A stretch of 64,000 nucleotides of DNA from Vibrio sp. FE10 (GTDB lineage Bacteria; Pseudomonadota; Gammaproteobacteria; Enterobacterales; Vibrionaceae): positions 2,046,001-2,110,000 of the forward strand of contig NZ_AP028068.1 in the NCBI RefSeq assembly GCF_030297155.1. The letters are read 5' to 3'. This document shows, in pieces, positions 8,677 through 17,094 of the stretch. Within the stretch, counting starts at the first letter, position 1. The number at the start of each line of letters is the position of its first letter. The notes under the pieces were generated by a model. The model saw only the letters and a program-made list of their open reading frames with translations, was not told the DNA's origin and ran no database searches. The position numbers and the translations under genes are program-made.

Positions 8677-9132
8677 TTACAGATGAATATCGCGTATCTG
8701 CCAAATCATCTTGGCATGGAAGTCTGTGTTATCAATGTCAGGAGTCGAAGAAAGCGGGTAGATCAACCAATACGGCCCCTTATCCCTAACAGACATAAAC
8801 TGGCCATTTTGTTTTATCGCAATGATCGGCTGATAATCATCAAAATCTTCTTTAGGTACAGCGATCTTGTAGTCATTCAAAGCAACAAAAGTGACTTGTG
8901 ATGAAATGGGTAAGTCCATTGTTTCAAGCACGGTTTGTAAAGTCACACCGCTATAAACCAACTCTCCATCAACCCAAGGTAACGACGTGGTAATTTCCTT
9001 TTGAGGGAGCAATAACAGCTGTTCTCTACTTAATTGATGTTTTTGCCCTAAGTGGTCGAATACGGTGAGTTCCGATGTCGCGAAAATAGAAAATGAACAC
9101 AGTGAAAGTATAAACAGAAGTGCAGTTCGCAT
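8677..9132 (-). CDS. Small periplasmic molybdopterin-oxidoreductase-like domain protein
   Basis: A 151-residue exported protein with a clear signal peptide (MRTALLFILSLCSFSIFA). The mature part resembles the small stand-alone fold related to the sulfite-oxidase molybdopterin-binding domain: an early LPWVDGELVYSGVTLQTVLE segment, then VALNDYKIAVPKEDF, and near the end DKGPYWLIYPLS. No cysteine ligand for molybdenum is seen in the expected place, so cofactor binding is doubtful. An upstream ATG at 9144 overlaps the Shine-Dalgarno GGAG that serves the ATG at 9132, so I use 9132. It precedes the degenerate GGDEF gene by 9 bp. The family call is tentative; the pairing is well supported by layout. 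Confidence 0.65.
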   Translation of the reverse strand: MRTALLFILSLCSFSIFATSELTVFDHLGQKHQLSREQLLLLPQKEITTSLPWVDGELVYSGVTLQTVLETMDLPISSQVTFVALNDYKIAVPKEDFDDYQPIIAIKQNGQFMSVRDKGPYWLIYPLSSTPDIDNTDFHAKMIWQIRDIHL

Positions 9133-9488
9133 TTTAAACTCCATTTTAAAAGGTCACTTATCTGAGTCTAGTTCATATTCCTCATTTAATTGGTGTAAGT
9201 CGCTCGCTAATTTCAGTCCACCTAACACGTTTCTTCTATATTCCATGAAATCCCATAATCCTCGGTTTACCGTGCTATTGGCGTCACTCAATTTAAATAA
9301 AAACGGCTTTTTTATGGCTAACAAGTAATCCAATTCCCGTGATGAATACGTAGTGACCGATAAAATTGACAATAAAAATGAGTAACTGAGTAGCGAGAAC
9401 GCTTATGCATGCATAACCTTTACACCAAGGTGAGTGTTTTCTGAGGATCATCAAGCACTCGCTCTTTTCTTCAATAAGGGAATCAGTA

Positions 9489-9884
9489 ATGAGATTAAAT
9501 AAGCAAAAGTTTAACCCCATAACCGCACTTTCCATTCTGCTAATGACGGCTGTCATGAATCCAGTTTATGCAGAATCAAGCGACGAGCAGTTTGAGTTAG
9601 GAAAACAAAAAGCCAAGGTGTGTATGACTTGCCATGGCGTTGACGGCATCTCAACGCAAGATCCCTACCCTAACCTTCGCGGTCAAAAGGTGGGTTATCT
9701 CATTTCTTCTTTAAAAGACTATCAAACAAGAGAGAGAACCAGCGGTTTAGCGATTCTCATGCAGCAACAAGCCGATACGCTTTCAGACCAAGACATCCGC
9801 GATATCTCCTACTTCTATTCAATGCTCGGCAAGGAGTCAAATCCAGATAGCGACTCAAAATCAGACAGCAATTCAAAACTGTAG
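9489..9884 (+). CDS. Periplasmic c-type cytochrome (single heme)
   Basis: A 131-residue protein with a signal peptide ending near ...NPVYA and one heme-binding CMTCH motif (residues 45-49). It continues as a class I cytochrome c; PYPNLRGQKVGYLISSLKDY is typical of the c4/c5-type fold, and a methionine near residue 95 is a candidate distal ligand. The tail is a hydrophilic Asp/Ser/Lys stretch. It lies 15 bp ahead of ccoN with a good AAGGAG between them, so it is part of the oxidase operon. It is a plausible electron donor to the oxidase, which is inferred from position. Confidence 0.88.
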   Translation: MRLNKQKFNPITALSILLMTAVMNPVYAESSDEQFELGKQKAKVCMTCHGVDGISTQDPYPNLRGQKVGYLISSLKDYQTRERTSGLAILMQQQADTLSDQDIRDISYFYSMLGKESNPDSDSKSDSNSKL

Positions 9885-9899
9885 GCAAGGAGCCTTGTT

Positions 9900-11336
9900 A
9901 TGGAACAAGTGACAACGCAGTACAGCATTAAGGTCGTGAGATACTTTATTATCGCCTCTTTAATCTGGGCTTTTGTGGGTATGATCATCGGCGTGATCCT
10001 CGCCGCTCAATTGTATTGGCCTGTACTCAATTTCGATTCTCAATATTTCCAATTTGGACGTCTTCGTCCACTGCATACCTCTGGCGTTATTTACGGGTTT
10101 GTGGTCAATATTTTAATGGGTACGTCACTCTACATTGCCCAACGAACGGGTCATTGTGGGCTGTTCAACAAAAGTTTGTCATGGATGGTCTTTTGGGGAT
10201 GGCAATTTATTCTGTTACTTGCGGTCGTCTCCTTACCCGCGGGTCACACCAGCTCAAAAGAGTATGCGGAACTTGAATGGCCAATCGATTTAATGATTGT
10301 GTTGGTTTGGGTGCTCTATGCTGTCTTGTTCTTCGGCACCCTTGCCAAGCGAAAAGTGAGCCATATCTTCGTGGCCAACTGGTTCTTTGCAGCGTTCATT
10401 ATCGTTGTTGCCATGATTTTCATTGTGAACAACCTCGCGATGCCGGTCTCGGCAATGAAGTCTTACTCTGTATTCGCAGGCGCTCAAGATGCGATTGTTC
10501 AATGGTGGTGGGGACATAATGCCGTCGGCTTCTTACTGACCGCTGGTGTGATTGGTATGAACTACTATTTCATTCCCAAAGCAGCAGATCGACCTATCTA
10601 TTCCTACCGCTTGTCTGTCATCCACTTTTGGGGCTTGGTCGGCTTTTACACATGGGCCGGAACGCACCACTTAGTTTATTCTTCCGTTCCCATCTGGATT
10701 CAAAACATCGGAATCGTGATGTCGTTAATATTGTGGCTCCCTTCCTGGGCGGGTGCGTTCAATAGCGCAATGACCCTGCTTCAAAACAAAGAAAAGCTGA
10801 AGTCCGACTACATTCTTTTATTCTTTTTCTCAGCGATTCTTTACTACTGTTTAGCGACATTCGAAGGCCCGCTACTTGCTATTCGCTGGTTCAACATGGT
10901 GGCACACAACACCGAATGGATAATCGGTCACGTACATTCCGCAGCACTCGGATGGGTAGGAATGTCAGGAATTGCGGTTTTTTACTACTTCATTCCTCGC
11001 TTGTGGGGCCAAACCGAACTCTGGTCACGACGTCTCATTAAATGGCACTTCTGGCTTGCTCATGCTGGCGTGGCGATTTATGCGATCGCACTTTGGGTCG
11101 CAGGTATTGGTGAAGGTTATATGTGGCTCGCTCAAAATGAAAATGGCGAACTGATTTACAGTTTTGTCGAAGCGATGGACTTCAAAGCACCTTGGTTGTT
11201 CTTACGATTCTTTGGTGGTGCGTTGTTTGTTCTGGGGTTATTCCTAATGGCATTTAACTTATTTAAAACCGTTCGTATGCCAGCAACACTTGATGCTAAA
11301 CACGCTTATAGCGAAGGAGGCTTAAATGATGAGTAA
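9900..11336 (+). CDS. ccoN: cbb3-type cytochrome c oxidase subunit I
   Basis: A 478-residue, twelve-helix heme-copper oxidase subunit. All expected ligands are present: H59 (PLHTSG) and H346 for low-spin heme b, H206 (WWWGHNAVGF), H256 and H257 (THHLVY) for CuB, H344 (GHVHSA) for heme b3, and Y250 in the position of the cbb3 cross-linked tyrosine. It should reduce O2 to water in the inner membrane with high oxygen affinity, as is typical of cbb3 enzymes. It overlaps ccoO by 11 bp. No ccoQ or ccoGHIS assembly genes are seen nearby, so assembly factors probably come from a primary cco cluster elsewhere. That would make this an accessory second oxidase. Confidence 0.95.
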   Translation: MEQVTTQYSIKVVRYFIIASLIWAFVGMIIGVILAAQLYWPVLNFDSQYFQFGRLRPLHTSGVIYGFVVNILMGTSLYIAQRTGHCGLFNKSLSWMVFWGWQFILLLAVVSLPAGHTSSKEYAELEWPIDLMIVLVWVLYAVLFFGTLAKRKVSHIFVANWFFAAFIIVVAMIFIVNNLAMPVSAMKSYSVFAGAQDAIVQWWWGHNAVGFLLTAGVIGMNYYFIPKAADRPIYSYRLSVIHFWGLVGFYTWAGTHHLVYSSVPIWIQNIGIVMSLILWLPSWAGAFNSAMTLLQNKEKLKSDYILLFFFSAILYYCLATFEGPLLAIRWFNMVAHNTEWIIGHVHSAALGWVGMSGIAVFYYFIPRLWGQTELWSRRLIKWHFWLAHAGVAIYAIALWVAGIGEGYMWLAQNENGELIYSFVEAMDFKAPWLFLRFFGGALFVLGLFLMAFNLFKTVRMPATLDAKHAYSEGGLNDE

Positions 11337-11940
11337 AGACTTTACGCATTCAATCGTCATTTTAATTGTGACTACCGTTGTCGTCGCCTCCTTCTCTCTG
11401 TTGGTTTGGGTAGTGCCAAGCATTGTCCGTGGGGATGATATAGCCAAGGGCAGCTTAGCGATGCCGCTCACACCTCTTGAGTTAGCAGGACGAGACATCT
11501 ACATCAGTGAAGGCTGTCATGTGTGTCATACGCAAATGGTTCGCCCTCTAGAACCGGAAGTGAAACGAAATGGTCGTCCGAACAAAGAAGCAGACGACAT
11601 CTATGAGTTCCCTAACTTATGGGGATCTAAACGTACGGGTCCTGACCTAACAAATTTAGGCAGAAAATACTCAGACCAATGGCATGCTATTCATTTAATT
11701 GACCCTCGAAAAGTCGTACCGACATCGATCATGCCCGCCTACCCTTGGTTATTTGAACAGACACTGTCAGGCGACGATATAAGTGACAAGATGGAAACCC
11801 TCCGCATACTCGGCGTGCCTTATACCGACCAAGAAATTGGTGACGCTCGATTACAAGTAAGAGGAAAAACCAAAGGTGAAGCTCTGATCCGTTATCTACA
11901 AAGCCTTGGTAAAGATACGTCACAGGAGGTATCACAATGA
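11326..11940 (+). CDS. ccoO: cbb3-type cytochrome c oxidase subunit II
   Basis: A 204-residue membrane-anchored monoheme cytochrome c with one N-terminal helix (about residues 9-31) and heme motif CHVCH (64-68) within SEGCHVCHTQMVRP, which is diagnostic for CcoO. A later VPTSIMPAYPWL carries the methionine ligand. Its role is electron transfer from CcoP to the CcoN active site. The start overlaps the end of ccoN by 11 bp and an AAGGAGG sequence lies just upstream. The end overlaps the next gene by 4 bp, indicating translational coupling across the operon. Confidence 0.95.
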   Translation: MMSKDFTHSIVILIVTTVVVASFSLLVWVVPSIVRGDDIAKGSLAMPLTPLELAGRDIYISEGCHVCHTQMVRPLEPEVKRNGRPNKEADDIYEFPNLWGSKRTGPDLTNLGRKYSDQWHAIHLIDPRKVVPTSIMPAYPWLFEQTLSGDDISDKMETLRILGVPYTDQEIGDARLQVRGKTKGEALIRYLQSLGKDTSQEVSQ

Positions 11941-14093
11941 GTACATTTTGGAATCTATGGGCGGTAATTTTAACCTTGATTTTCTTCGTTCTTATGGTGA
12001 CCGTTGTCGTTAAATACTGGCGTAGCAATCACCAAGCCGATCAAGACCACACCCTTGGCACTTTTGATGGGATTGAAGAAAAAGATGCGCCACCGCCAAA
12101 ACTACTCTTTGTTAGCTATGCTATTGCCTTCTTAATGTCTGCAGGCTATTTAGTCCTTTACCCCGGATTAGGAGAATGGGAAGGGTTAGTCGACTGGCAA
12201 CAAAGCGACGATAAACTCAGTTCACCCAGCACAACGTTAAACGAGCAATTCTCACAAACAACGGAGACCACCCTCGAAGGGTTGTCTGGCATACCCGAAA
12301 TAGTGAATAGCGGACAGATCTTGTTCCAAACTCACTGCGCGGCTTGTCATCGTGACAACGCTCAAGGTCAGAAACACTTCCCTAACCTTATTGATCAAGA
12401 GTGGCTATATGGCGGCAGTGATGAAGCGATCATTCACTCGATCGCCAAAGGGCGAAATGGTGCGATGCCAGGTTGGAGCGAAATAATGCGCCCAGACGAA
12501 GTGGCTAAGGTTTCTTATTACTTAGCCTCACTTAATCAACGTCATACCGATGTGCCAGAGGTAAAAGTTAAAGTCGGTAAAGAGCTGTTTGTAAAATACT
12601 GTTCCTCTTGTCACGCCGATGGTTCTATCGCGAATCCGGCGATTGGCGTCCCTGACCTTTCAGATGATATCTGGCTGCACGGAGGAAGTATTGAAGAGAT
12701 ACAACACACCATCAACAAAGGCTTGAACAACCTCATGCCTGCGTTCGATAAACAGCTTACGGAGAACGAGATACTCGCACTGGGTGCTTATATTCGACAT
12801 GCGGGCTCAGAGCAGCAACAAAGACTCGCGAACCTAGAAGCCCAATCTGTTGAACGTGGTGAATATCTCGCTTATGCCGGTGACTGCGTTGCGTGTCATA
12901 GTGCAGAAGGTGGCGAACCTTTTGCTGGCGGGCTGCCTTTTGTGACCCCTTTCGGCACCGTGTATTCAACCAATATTACTCCTCACACTACCGAAGGTAT
13001 CGGGACTTATGACTTCGATGACTTCAGAGCCGCGCTAGTCGCCGGCAAGGGTAAGAACGGTTATCTATACCCTGCTATGCCGTACACGTCATATCAGTAT
13101 CTTACCGACCAAGACATGGTCGATTTGTGGGAATACATGCAGTCAATCACCGCGGTGCCTCGTCGCAATGACGACAACAGCATGATGTTTCCATCGAACA
13201 TTCGTCTAGGGCTGCTTGGCTGGAATATTGTGTTCATGGACACCGACCCTGTCGATTATCAAGTACCAGAGGAACTCACAGACAAAGTCGACAACGTGGA
13301 GAAATGGCAACAAGGTAAATATTGGGTGGCTGGCCTTGGCCACTGTTCTGAGTGCCACACGCCACGAAACATTGCCCAAGCGCTGATACCCGAACGCATT
13401 TTCCAAGGTAACTTGATTGATGGTTGGAATGCGCCCGATATTACGGCCAATGAATTGTATATCGATGGTTGGGATGAAGCGACACTCACCGACTTCTTAC
13501 ACACTGGTCACTCAGACAAAGGGACGGCTTTTGCGGGCATGGCAGACGTAGTGAAAAACAGCCTAAGCTTGATGACACGTGAAGATATCGAGTCGATGTC
13601 CTACTACTTGCTGAGCGGTGATATCAACAACACCATTAGCAGTGACGCTGTGCCGTTGCAGCCTAAAGGGTTTGATGAAGAGTCTTACGCGGCTGAAATC
13701 TACACCACGTATCGCCAAACGTGTGGAGCATGTCATGGAGACGACGGTAAAGGTCGCGACCCTATCGCCCCTACTCTATTGAATAACGGCATTATCATGC
13801 ACAGTGACCCATTCAACACCATTGCGGTAACGGTGCGCGGTCTACAACCGACCTATCTCGACAAAGATAGAAACTTCATGCCAATGGCAAGTTTTGAAGA
13901 TGTACTGTCGGATCAAAGGTTGGCTGAGTTGATCACCTTCGTGCGATTGCACCTAGGGGATAGAGAAGAGCCAGTAACGGCAGAGCACGTTCGAGAGGTA
14001 AGAGAAACGCTTGAAGCTGCAGGTTACGCTGGAGGATTACACACCACACCTGAAATGTACGAAAGTCGAGATAAGAATATTAACATTCGTTAG
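11937..14093 (+). CDS. ccoP: CcoP fused to a triheme dehydrogenase-type cytochrome c
   Basis: A 718-residue pentaheme protein. Residues 1-290 are a CcoP subunit: two membrane helices with DGIEEKDAPPP and YLVLYPGLG between and after them, then two cytochrome c domains (CAACH 134-138, CSSCH 222-226). From about residue 303 it continues as a second protein type: ERGEYLAYAGDCVACHSA (317-321), GGLPFVTPFG, YSTNITP, YPAMPYTSY, then CSECH (470-474) and CGACH (596-600). That is the layout of the triheme cytochrome subunit of membrane alcohol or gluconate dehydrogenases. A normal CcoP is about 300 residues. The fusion could pass electrons from a periplasmic dehydrogenase straight into the oxidase. No dehydrogenase gene lies in this operon, so the donor is unknown. 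The frame is continuous and both halves keep their motifs. Confidence 0.92.
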   Translation: MSTFWNLWAVILTLIFFVLMVTVVVKYWRSNHQADQDHTLGTFDGIEEKDAPPPKLLFVSYAIAFLMSAGYLVLYPGLGEWEGLVDWQQSDDKLSSPSTTLNEQFSQTTETTLEGLSGIPEIVNSGQILFQTHCAACHRDNAQGQKHFPNLIDQEWLYGGSDEAIIHSIAKGRNGAMPGWSEIMRPDEVAKVSYYLASLNQRHTDVPEVKVKVGKELFVKYCSSCHADGSIANPAIGVPDLSDDIWLHGGSIEEIQHTINKGLNNLMPAFDKQLTENEILALGAYIRHAGSEQQQRLANLEAQSVERGEYLAYAGDCVACHSAEGGEPFAGGLPFVTPFGTVYSTNITPHTTEGIGTYDFDDFRAALVAGKGKNGYLYPAMPYTSYQYLTDQDMVDLWEYMQSITAVPRRNDDNSMMFPSNIRLGLLGWNIVFMDTDPVDYQVPEELTDKVDNVEKWQQGKYWVAGLGHCSECHTPRNIAQALIPERIFQGNLIDGWNAPDITANELYIDGWDEATLTDFLHTGHSDKGTAFAGMADVVKNSLSLMTREDIESMSYYLLSGDINNTISSDAVPLQPKGFDEESYAAEIYTTYRQTCGACHGDDGKGRDPIAPTLLNNGIIMHSDPFNTIAVTVRGLQPTYLDKDRNFMPMASFEDVLSDQRLAELITFVRLHLGDREEPVTAEHVREVRETLEAAGYAGGLHTTPEMYESRDKNINIR

Positions 14094-14111
14094 TCGACAA
14101 ACCGACCATGC

Positions 14112-14145
14112 AGGAGGCCAAATTCAGGCCTCCTCTTTGTTTTTT
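14112..14145 (+). terminator. Rho-independent terminator of the oxidase operon
   Basis: A perfect 8-bp stem AGGAGGCC/GGCCTCCT with a 7-nt loop is followed by CTTTGTTTTTT. It lies 18 bp after the ccoP stop. Confidence 0.92.
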
Positions 14146-14250
14146 AATAGAGCGGTTTTTTAATAGAACAGTTTCTAATAGAACGGCTTTTAATAGAACG
14201 GTCCCCAATACAACTGTGTTTTAGTACAGACGAGCTTTGATACAAACGTG
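14141..14250 (+). repeat. Degenerate 15-16-bp tandem repeat, about 7 copies
   Basis: Successive copies of a unit close to TTTTTAATAGAACGG begin at the T tract of the terminator. The first four copies are closely related; the later ones drift (CCCCAATACAACTG, then TTTTAGTACAGACG and so on). Confidence 0.8.
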
Positions 14251-14421
14251 TTTTTTATATTCTAATTACACCCAATCTCGACACGTTACCCACCAAACGT
14301 TTTAACTAACTGATTACATAATAAAGTCAATTCACACATAATGAGATCGATATCCCAGAACAAAGATGTGACTAAGTGCATAATCTTCATTATTTTATAA
14401 AGATGTACTAAGGGACCGTCT

Positions 14422-14646
14422 ATGGATACAACAACTCTCATCTACGATACATTGGAAGGGTTATCGAGCGCAGAGCCTCAACAGCACGCTCAAATTCGCC
14501 AAAATCTATACAACCAATTAGATTTATCATTTGAGAAGCAGTTAGCCTTGTATTCAAATGTCCTAGGACCAGCCAGTGCAGGCCGTTTAACAGACCTTGA
14601 AAGTGCAGTCGTTTCTGCATGTAAGATTGTTGGTTTGAAAAAATAA
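14422..14646 (+). CDS. Small hypothetical soluble protein (74 aa)
   Basis: 74 residues, hydrophilic and probably helical, with no signal peptide or membrane segment and no family recognised. It has its own terminator 40 bp downstream and an AAGGGA ribosome-binding site eight bases before the ATG. Both suggest a genuine monocistronic gene. The sequence (DTLEGLSSAEPQQ, SNVLGPASAGRL) is not low-complexity. Confidence 0.6.
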   Translation: MDTTTLIYDTLEGLSSAEPQQHAQIRQNLYNQLDLSFEKQLALYSNVLGPASAGRLTDLESAVVSACKIVGLKK

Positions 14647-14947
14647 CCCGCCTTGGTGCTGAGTATTTCTTTCTAGGAACCAAAAATTAAAACGCTGCGA
14701 ATTCGCAGCGTTTTTTGTTTTCTTACAACAAAGGCTTTCATACATAAACTCAACTCTTGACTCCTATCCTAGCTTCTAGCAGGCAAACCGTATTGATAAC
14801 GGTTCGCGATAAGTCCAATTCTCTCTGTTTTTCAAGTTACACGCATTCTCATTTAGTTAATCTTATGTTCCATTTTTAACAGGTGTGCAACCTCAACAAT
14901 GACGCTAATGTTAGTAGCACGTTAACCACACATCGGATGGAAGAATC
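14647..14947. other. Intergenic region between two small genes
   Basis: 301 bp containing the terminator at 14689-14716 and otherwise AT-rich sequence. The last 100 bp presumably carry the promoter of the gene at 14948. No gene or clear regulatory motif was seen. Confidence 0.5.
14689..14716 (+). terminator. Rho-independent terminator
   Basis: An 11-bp perfect stem AAAACGCTGCG/CGCAGCGTTTT with an AATT loop runs into a T tract after the 74-residue gene. The stem resembles that at 15230-15254. Confidence 0.95.
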
Positions 14948-15130
14948 ATGAGAGTACTTATTGAATATACACAAACAGGCAAATACCGTGATCATGCGTG
15001 GGAAGCACTAACAATTCGTTCGAAAGGCGAAATTCAAGCTGTGACTCCCTCTTATGCGGCTCAACTTATCGAACAGAACCGCGCCAGCTTATCTACTACT
15101 GAGAATCAAGATATCGTCATCCAACCTTAA
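14948..15130 (+). CDS. Small hypothetical protein (60 aa)
   Basis: 60 residues, soluble, with no recognised family. It begins MRVLIEYTQTGKYRDHAWEA. A GGAAGAA ribosome-binding sequence lies about five bases before the ATG, and a strong terminator follows 100 bp after the stop, so it is probably real. No functional motif is visible. Confidence 0.55.
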   Translation: MRVLIEYTQTGKYRDHAWEALTIRSKGEIQAVTPSYAAQLIEQNRASLSTTENQDIVIQP

Positions 15131-15229
15131 TGAGTTTAGGAACTATCCCTCCCGGTTCTTAAATTCTCTGCTTTACTCGCTTTAGTTATCAATACGATAC
15201 TGAGAAAAACAGAGTTTGATGACATAAAA

Positions 15230-15258
15230 AAAACGCTGCACGGATGCAGCGTTTTCTT
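15230..15258 (+). terminator. Rho-independent terminator, likely bidirectional
   Basis: An 11-bp stem AAAACGCTGCA/TGCAGCGTTTT with a CGGA loop has a T run on one side and an A run on the other. It sits between the convergent 60-residue gene and the peptidase gene at 15345, beyond the repeat array that follows the latter's stop. Confidence 0.92.
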
Positions 15259-15277
15259 GTTTCTAGCCTATCTGATA

Positions 15278-15344
15278 TCTAACGTAGATAGCCTCTAACT
15301 TACATAGCTTTTAACGTAGACAGCTTCCAACGTAAACCGTCTAA
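15278..15344 (-). repeat. 16-bp tandem repeat, 4-5 copies, between stop codon and terminator
   Basis: Four 16-mers (15278-15293, 15294-15309, 15310-15325, 15326-15341) share the core TAACGTAGAYAGC on the plus strand. The array abuts the stop codon of the peptidase gene on the minus strand and is followed by the hairpin at 15230. Confidence 0.85.
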
Positions 15345-16637
15345 TTATTTTGGCAGGTTCTCTAACGCTTCAACCATCGTCATTAATTTATCGACAATTC
15401 TTTCGCCATCAACTCGCAAGCCATTGTGTTCGTACTCGTTGGTGATCCACGCTTTTGAATTTGGAATATTCGCCAGTGTTTCACGGCTGTAATCCAGTTC
15501 TACGTACATGTCGTCAGCGTAAACTGCACATGCCATTGGAACCGTATTCTTGCTTAGCTGTTCAGCGTTGTACAAAGTGCCCCAATCCGATTTCTCAGCC
15601 AACATGTTCGCCGCTTCACGCAGTGGCTTCAGCGTTTCTAGTTGGTCGAACATCCACGGGTACACCATTTCTCCAGTAAACCAGAACTCGCTACCCGCTT
15701 GGTAGTTAAAGTGTGGGTACTGCTCACGCACTCTGTGTGCAGACCAGTTAGACGCTGTACCTTGGCAGTAAATCGATTCATGCAAAATCGCGTAAATTGG
15801 GTTGGTTAGGTAGCCCTGCTCTTGTTGCATTTGATTAAGGAAGCTGTAGCTCAACTGCTTGTTACCGTTCACTTCAACAAACGCACTTTCTAGCGTGAAG
15901 TACATAGGAAGGTTTGCTTCGCCGCCACCAAGATTAATGCCTATTAGCTGGAACTGTTCAACTGTGAACACTTGACCGTTTGGCAGCCTCACATCGTTGT
16001 TGAGCAGGTAATCAGAGATCTCACGACACATAGCCTGTGCTTGCGGGAACTGAGCAAAGAAAGCTCTGTTTTTGTCTTCTACACGCTTGTAAGTCGCACG
16101 ATAAACATCATCAGCTTCACGCTCAATAGACGGAATGCCACCTGTTACATAACAGCGCTGTAGGCTTTGTGGGAACAATGACAAGTAGCTCAAGGTGCAG
16201 AAACCACCAAAGCTTTGACCAATCGTCGACCATTGTTTAACACCGAATTGCTCGCGAATCGCTTCAGCGTCTCGAACGATGTTGTCTGCTCTGAAATGCG
16301 TTAAATATTCGACTTGTTGCTCTGGCGATAAGTGCGCCAAGGTTTCATGGCTAATCACCGTGCTGTTACCTGTACCACGTTGATCAAGAAGCAGAACACG
16401 ATAGTTTTGTAATGCACGCTTTAGCCAACCTGATTGACCGCTAACACGTGGAGAAGGAAAGCCTGGACCACCTTGAAAGTAGATCAACCACGGCAGTTCT
16501 TGCGCATCTTTTGCGAGATCAACCAGTTCACGTGCGAAGACTTGGATCTGCTGTCCATCTTTTGCTTGGTAATCGAGTGGCAACTCAAAAGAGTGCTGAC
16601 GATACAGGGTGGTTCCATCAATAAAGTTAGCTTGCAC
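15345..16637 (-). CDS. Proline iminopeptidase-like alpha/beta hydrolase (S33)
   Basis: A 430-residue protein with the S33 alpha/beta hydrolase signatures: the oxyanion-hole segment FQGGPGFPSPR, LLLDQRGTGNS, and the nucleophile elbow GQSFGG (Ser142). A C-terminal NEYEHNGLR provides the probable catalytic histidine. The length and cap region fit prolyl aminopeptidases, which release N-terminal proline from peptides in the cytoplasm. No signal peptide is present. It is transcribed alone, convergent with the 60-residue gene. Confidence 0.85.
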   Translation of the reverse strand: MQANFIDGTTLYRQHSFELPLDYQAKDGQQIQVFARELVDLAKDAQELPWLIYFQGGPGFPSPRVSGQSGWLKRALQNYRVLLLDQRGTGNSTVISHETLAHLSPEQQVEYLTHFRADNIVRDAEAIREQFGVKQWSTIGQSFGGFCTLSYLSLFPQSLQRCYVTGGIPSIEREADDVYRATYKRVEDKNRAFFAQFPQAQAMCREISDYLLNNDVRLPNGQVFTVEQFQLIGINLGGGEANLPMYFTLESAFVEVNGNKQLSYSFLNQMQQEQGYLTNPIYAILHESIYCQGTASNWSAHRVREQYPHFNYQAGSEFWFTGEMVYPWMFDQLETLKPLREAANMLAEKSDWGTLYNAEQLSKNTVPMACAVYADDMYVELDYSRETLANIPNSKAWITNEYEHNGLRVDGERIVDKLMTMVEALENLPK

Positions 16638-16897
16638 GCTTCATTCCTTTTTATCTGATTCTAAAGTCATCGGTACGAATAAAAATAGCGCCATTTGGCA
16701 CCTTAGTTAGCAAGATACGCATAGTGGCTTGTAAATGAAACCGTTTGTTTAACATGAATGTGAAGGTGCTTCATCTAATCGCTTAATTTACCTTCAACGC
16801 GTAACAACATGTGTCAAAACAGTCAGTTTAGAAGGGTTTTATCCAGCGAGAAGCCAAAAGAATGAAGTGAAGTAAACCAAAAGCGTGAGGCAAATAA

Positions 16898-16940
16898 AAA
16901 GAGCTTAACGAGGTGAGGATACGTTAAGCTCTTTGGTTTT
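16898..16940 (-). terminator. Hairpin terminator of the minus-strand BCCT/unknown-protein locus
   Basis: A perfect 13-bp stem AAAGAGCTTAACG/CGTTAAGCTCTTT with an 11-nt loop lies downstream of the gene at 17095, beyond the tandem array. An A run precedes the stem on the plus strand, giving Us on the minus transcript. Confidence 0.85.
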
Positions 16941-16976
16941 ATCTGGGTTGATAAACTAACTGGCTTATTTGCCGTT

Positions 16977-17075
16977 AATCTATCGAATCTATTCGTTCTA
17001 ACAAATCTATCGAATCTATTCGTTCTAACAAATCTATCAAATCTATCAAATCTATCAAATCTATCAAATCTATCA
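16977..17075 (-). repeat. Nested tandem repeat: 27-bp unit x2 and 9-bp unit x5
   Basis: Two identical 27-mers (16977-17003, 17004-17030) are followed by five perfect copies of AATCTATCA (17031-17075). The 27-mer is itself made of three 9-bp relatives. The array lies between the stop codon of the gene at 17095 and its terminator. Confidence 0.92.
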
Positions 17076-17094
17076 AATTAAGCGAATCTAGCGA

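Larger units (their letters stand above)
14094..14421. other. Intergenic region after ccoP
   Basis: 328 bp holding the operon terminator, a degenerate 15-16-bp tandem array, and an AT-rich stretch that presumably carries the promoter of the small gene at 14422. No other gene is evident. Confidence 0.6.
16638..17094. other. Intergenic region: upstream of the S33 gene and downstream of the 17-26 kb locus
   Basis: 457 bp. The right part holds a repeat array just after the stop of the gene at 17095. The middle has a long bidirectional terminator hairpin, and the left part should hold the promoter of the S33 peptidase gene. No additional gene was seen. Confidence 0.6.

Noticed and set aside
9154-9372. 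72-residue minus-strand frame upstream of the molybdopterin-like gene
   Set aside because: TTG start with no ribosome-binding site and no recognisable family. It probably lies in the divergent promoter region of the oxidase operon.
11937-14093. The CcoP-dehydrogenase cytochrome fusion as a misassembly
   Set aside because: The frame is continuous with no junction repeat, all five CXXCH motifs and linkers are intact, and the gene overlaps ccoO by 4 bp as expected. An assembly check is still advisable.
16977-17075. Regular repeats that might be a CRISPR array
   Set aside because: The units are directly adjacent with no unique spacers and are only 9 or 27 bp. They are tandem repeats, and no cas genes are present.
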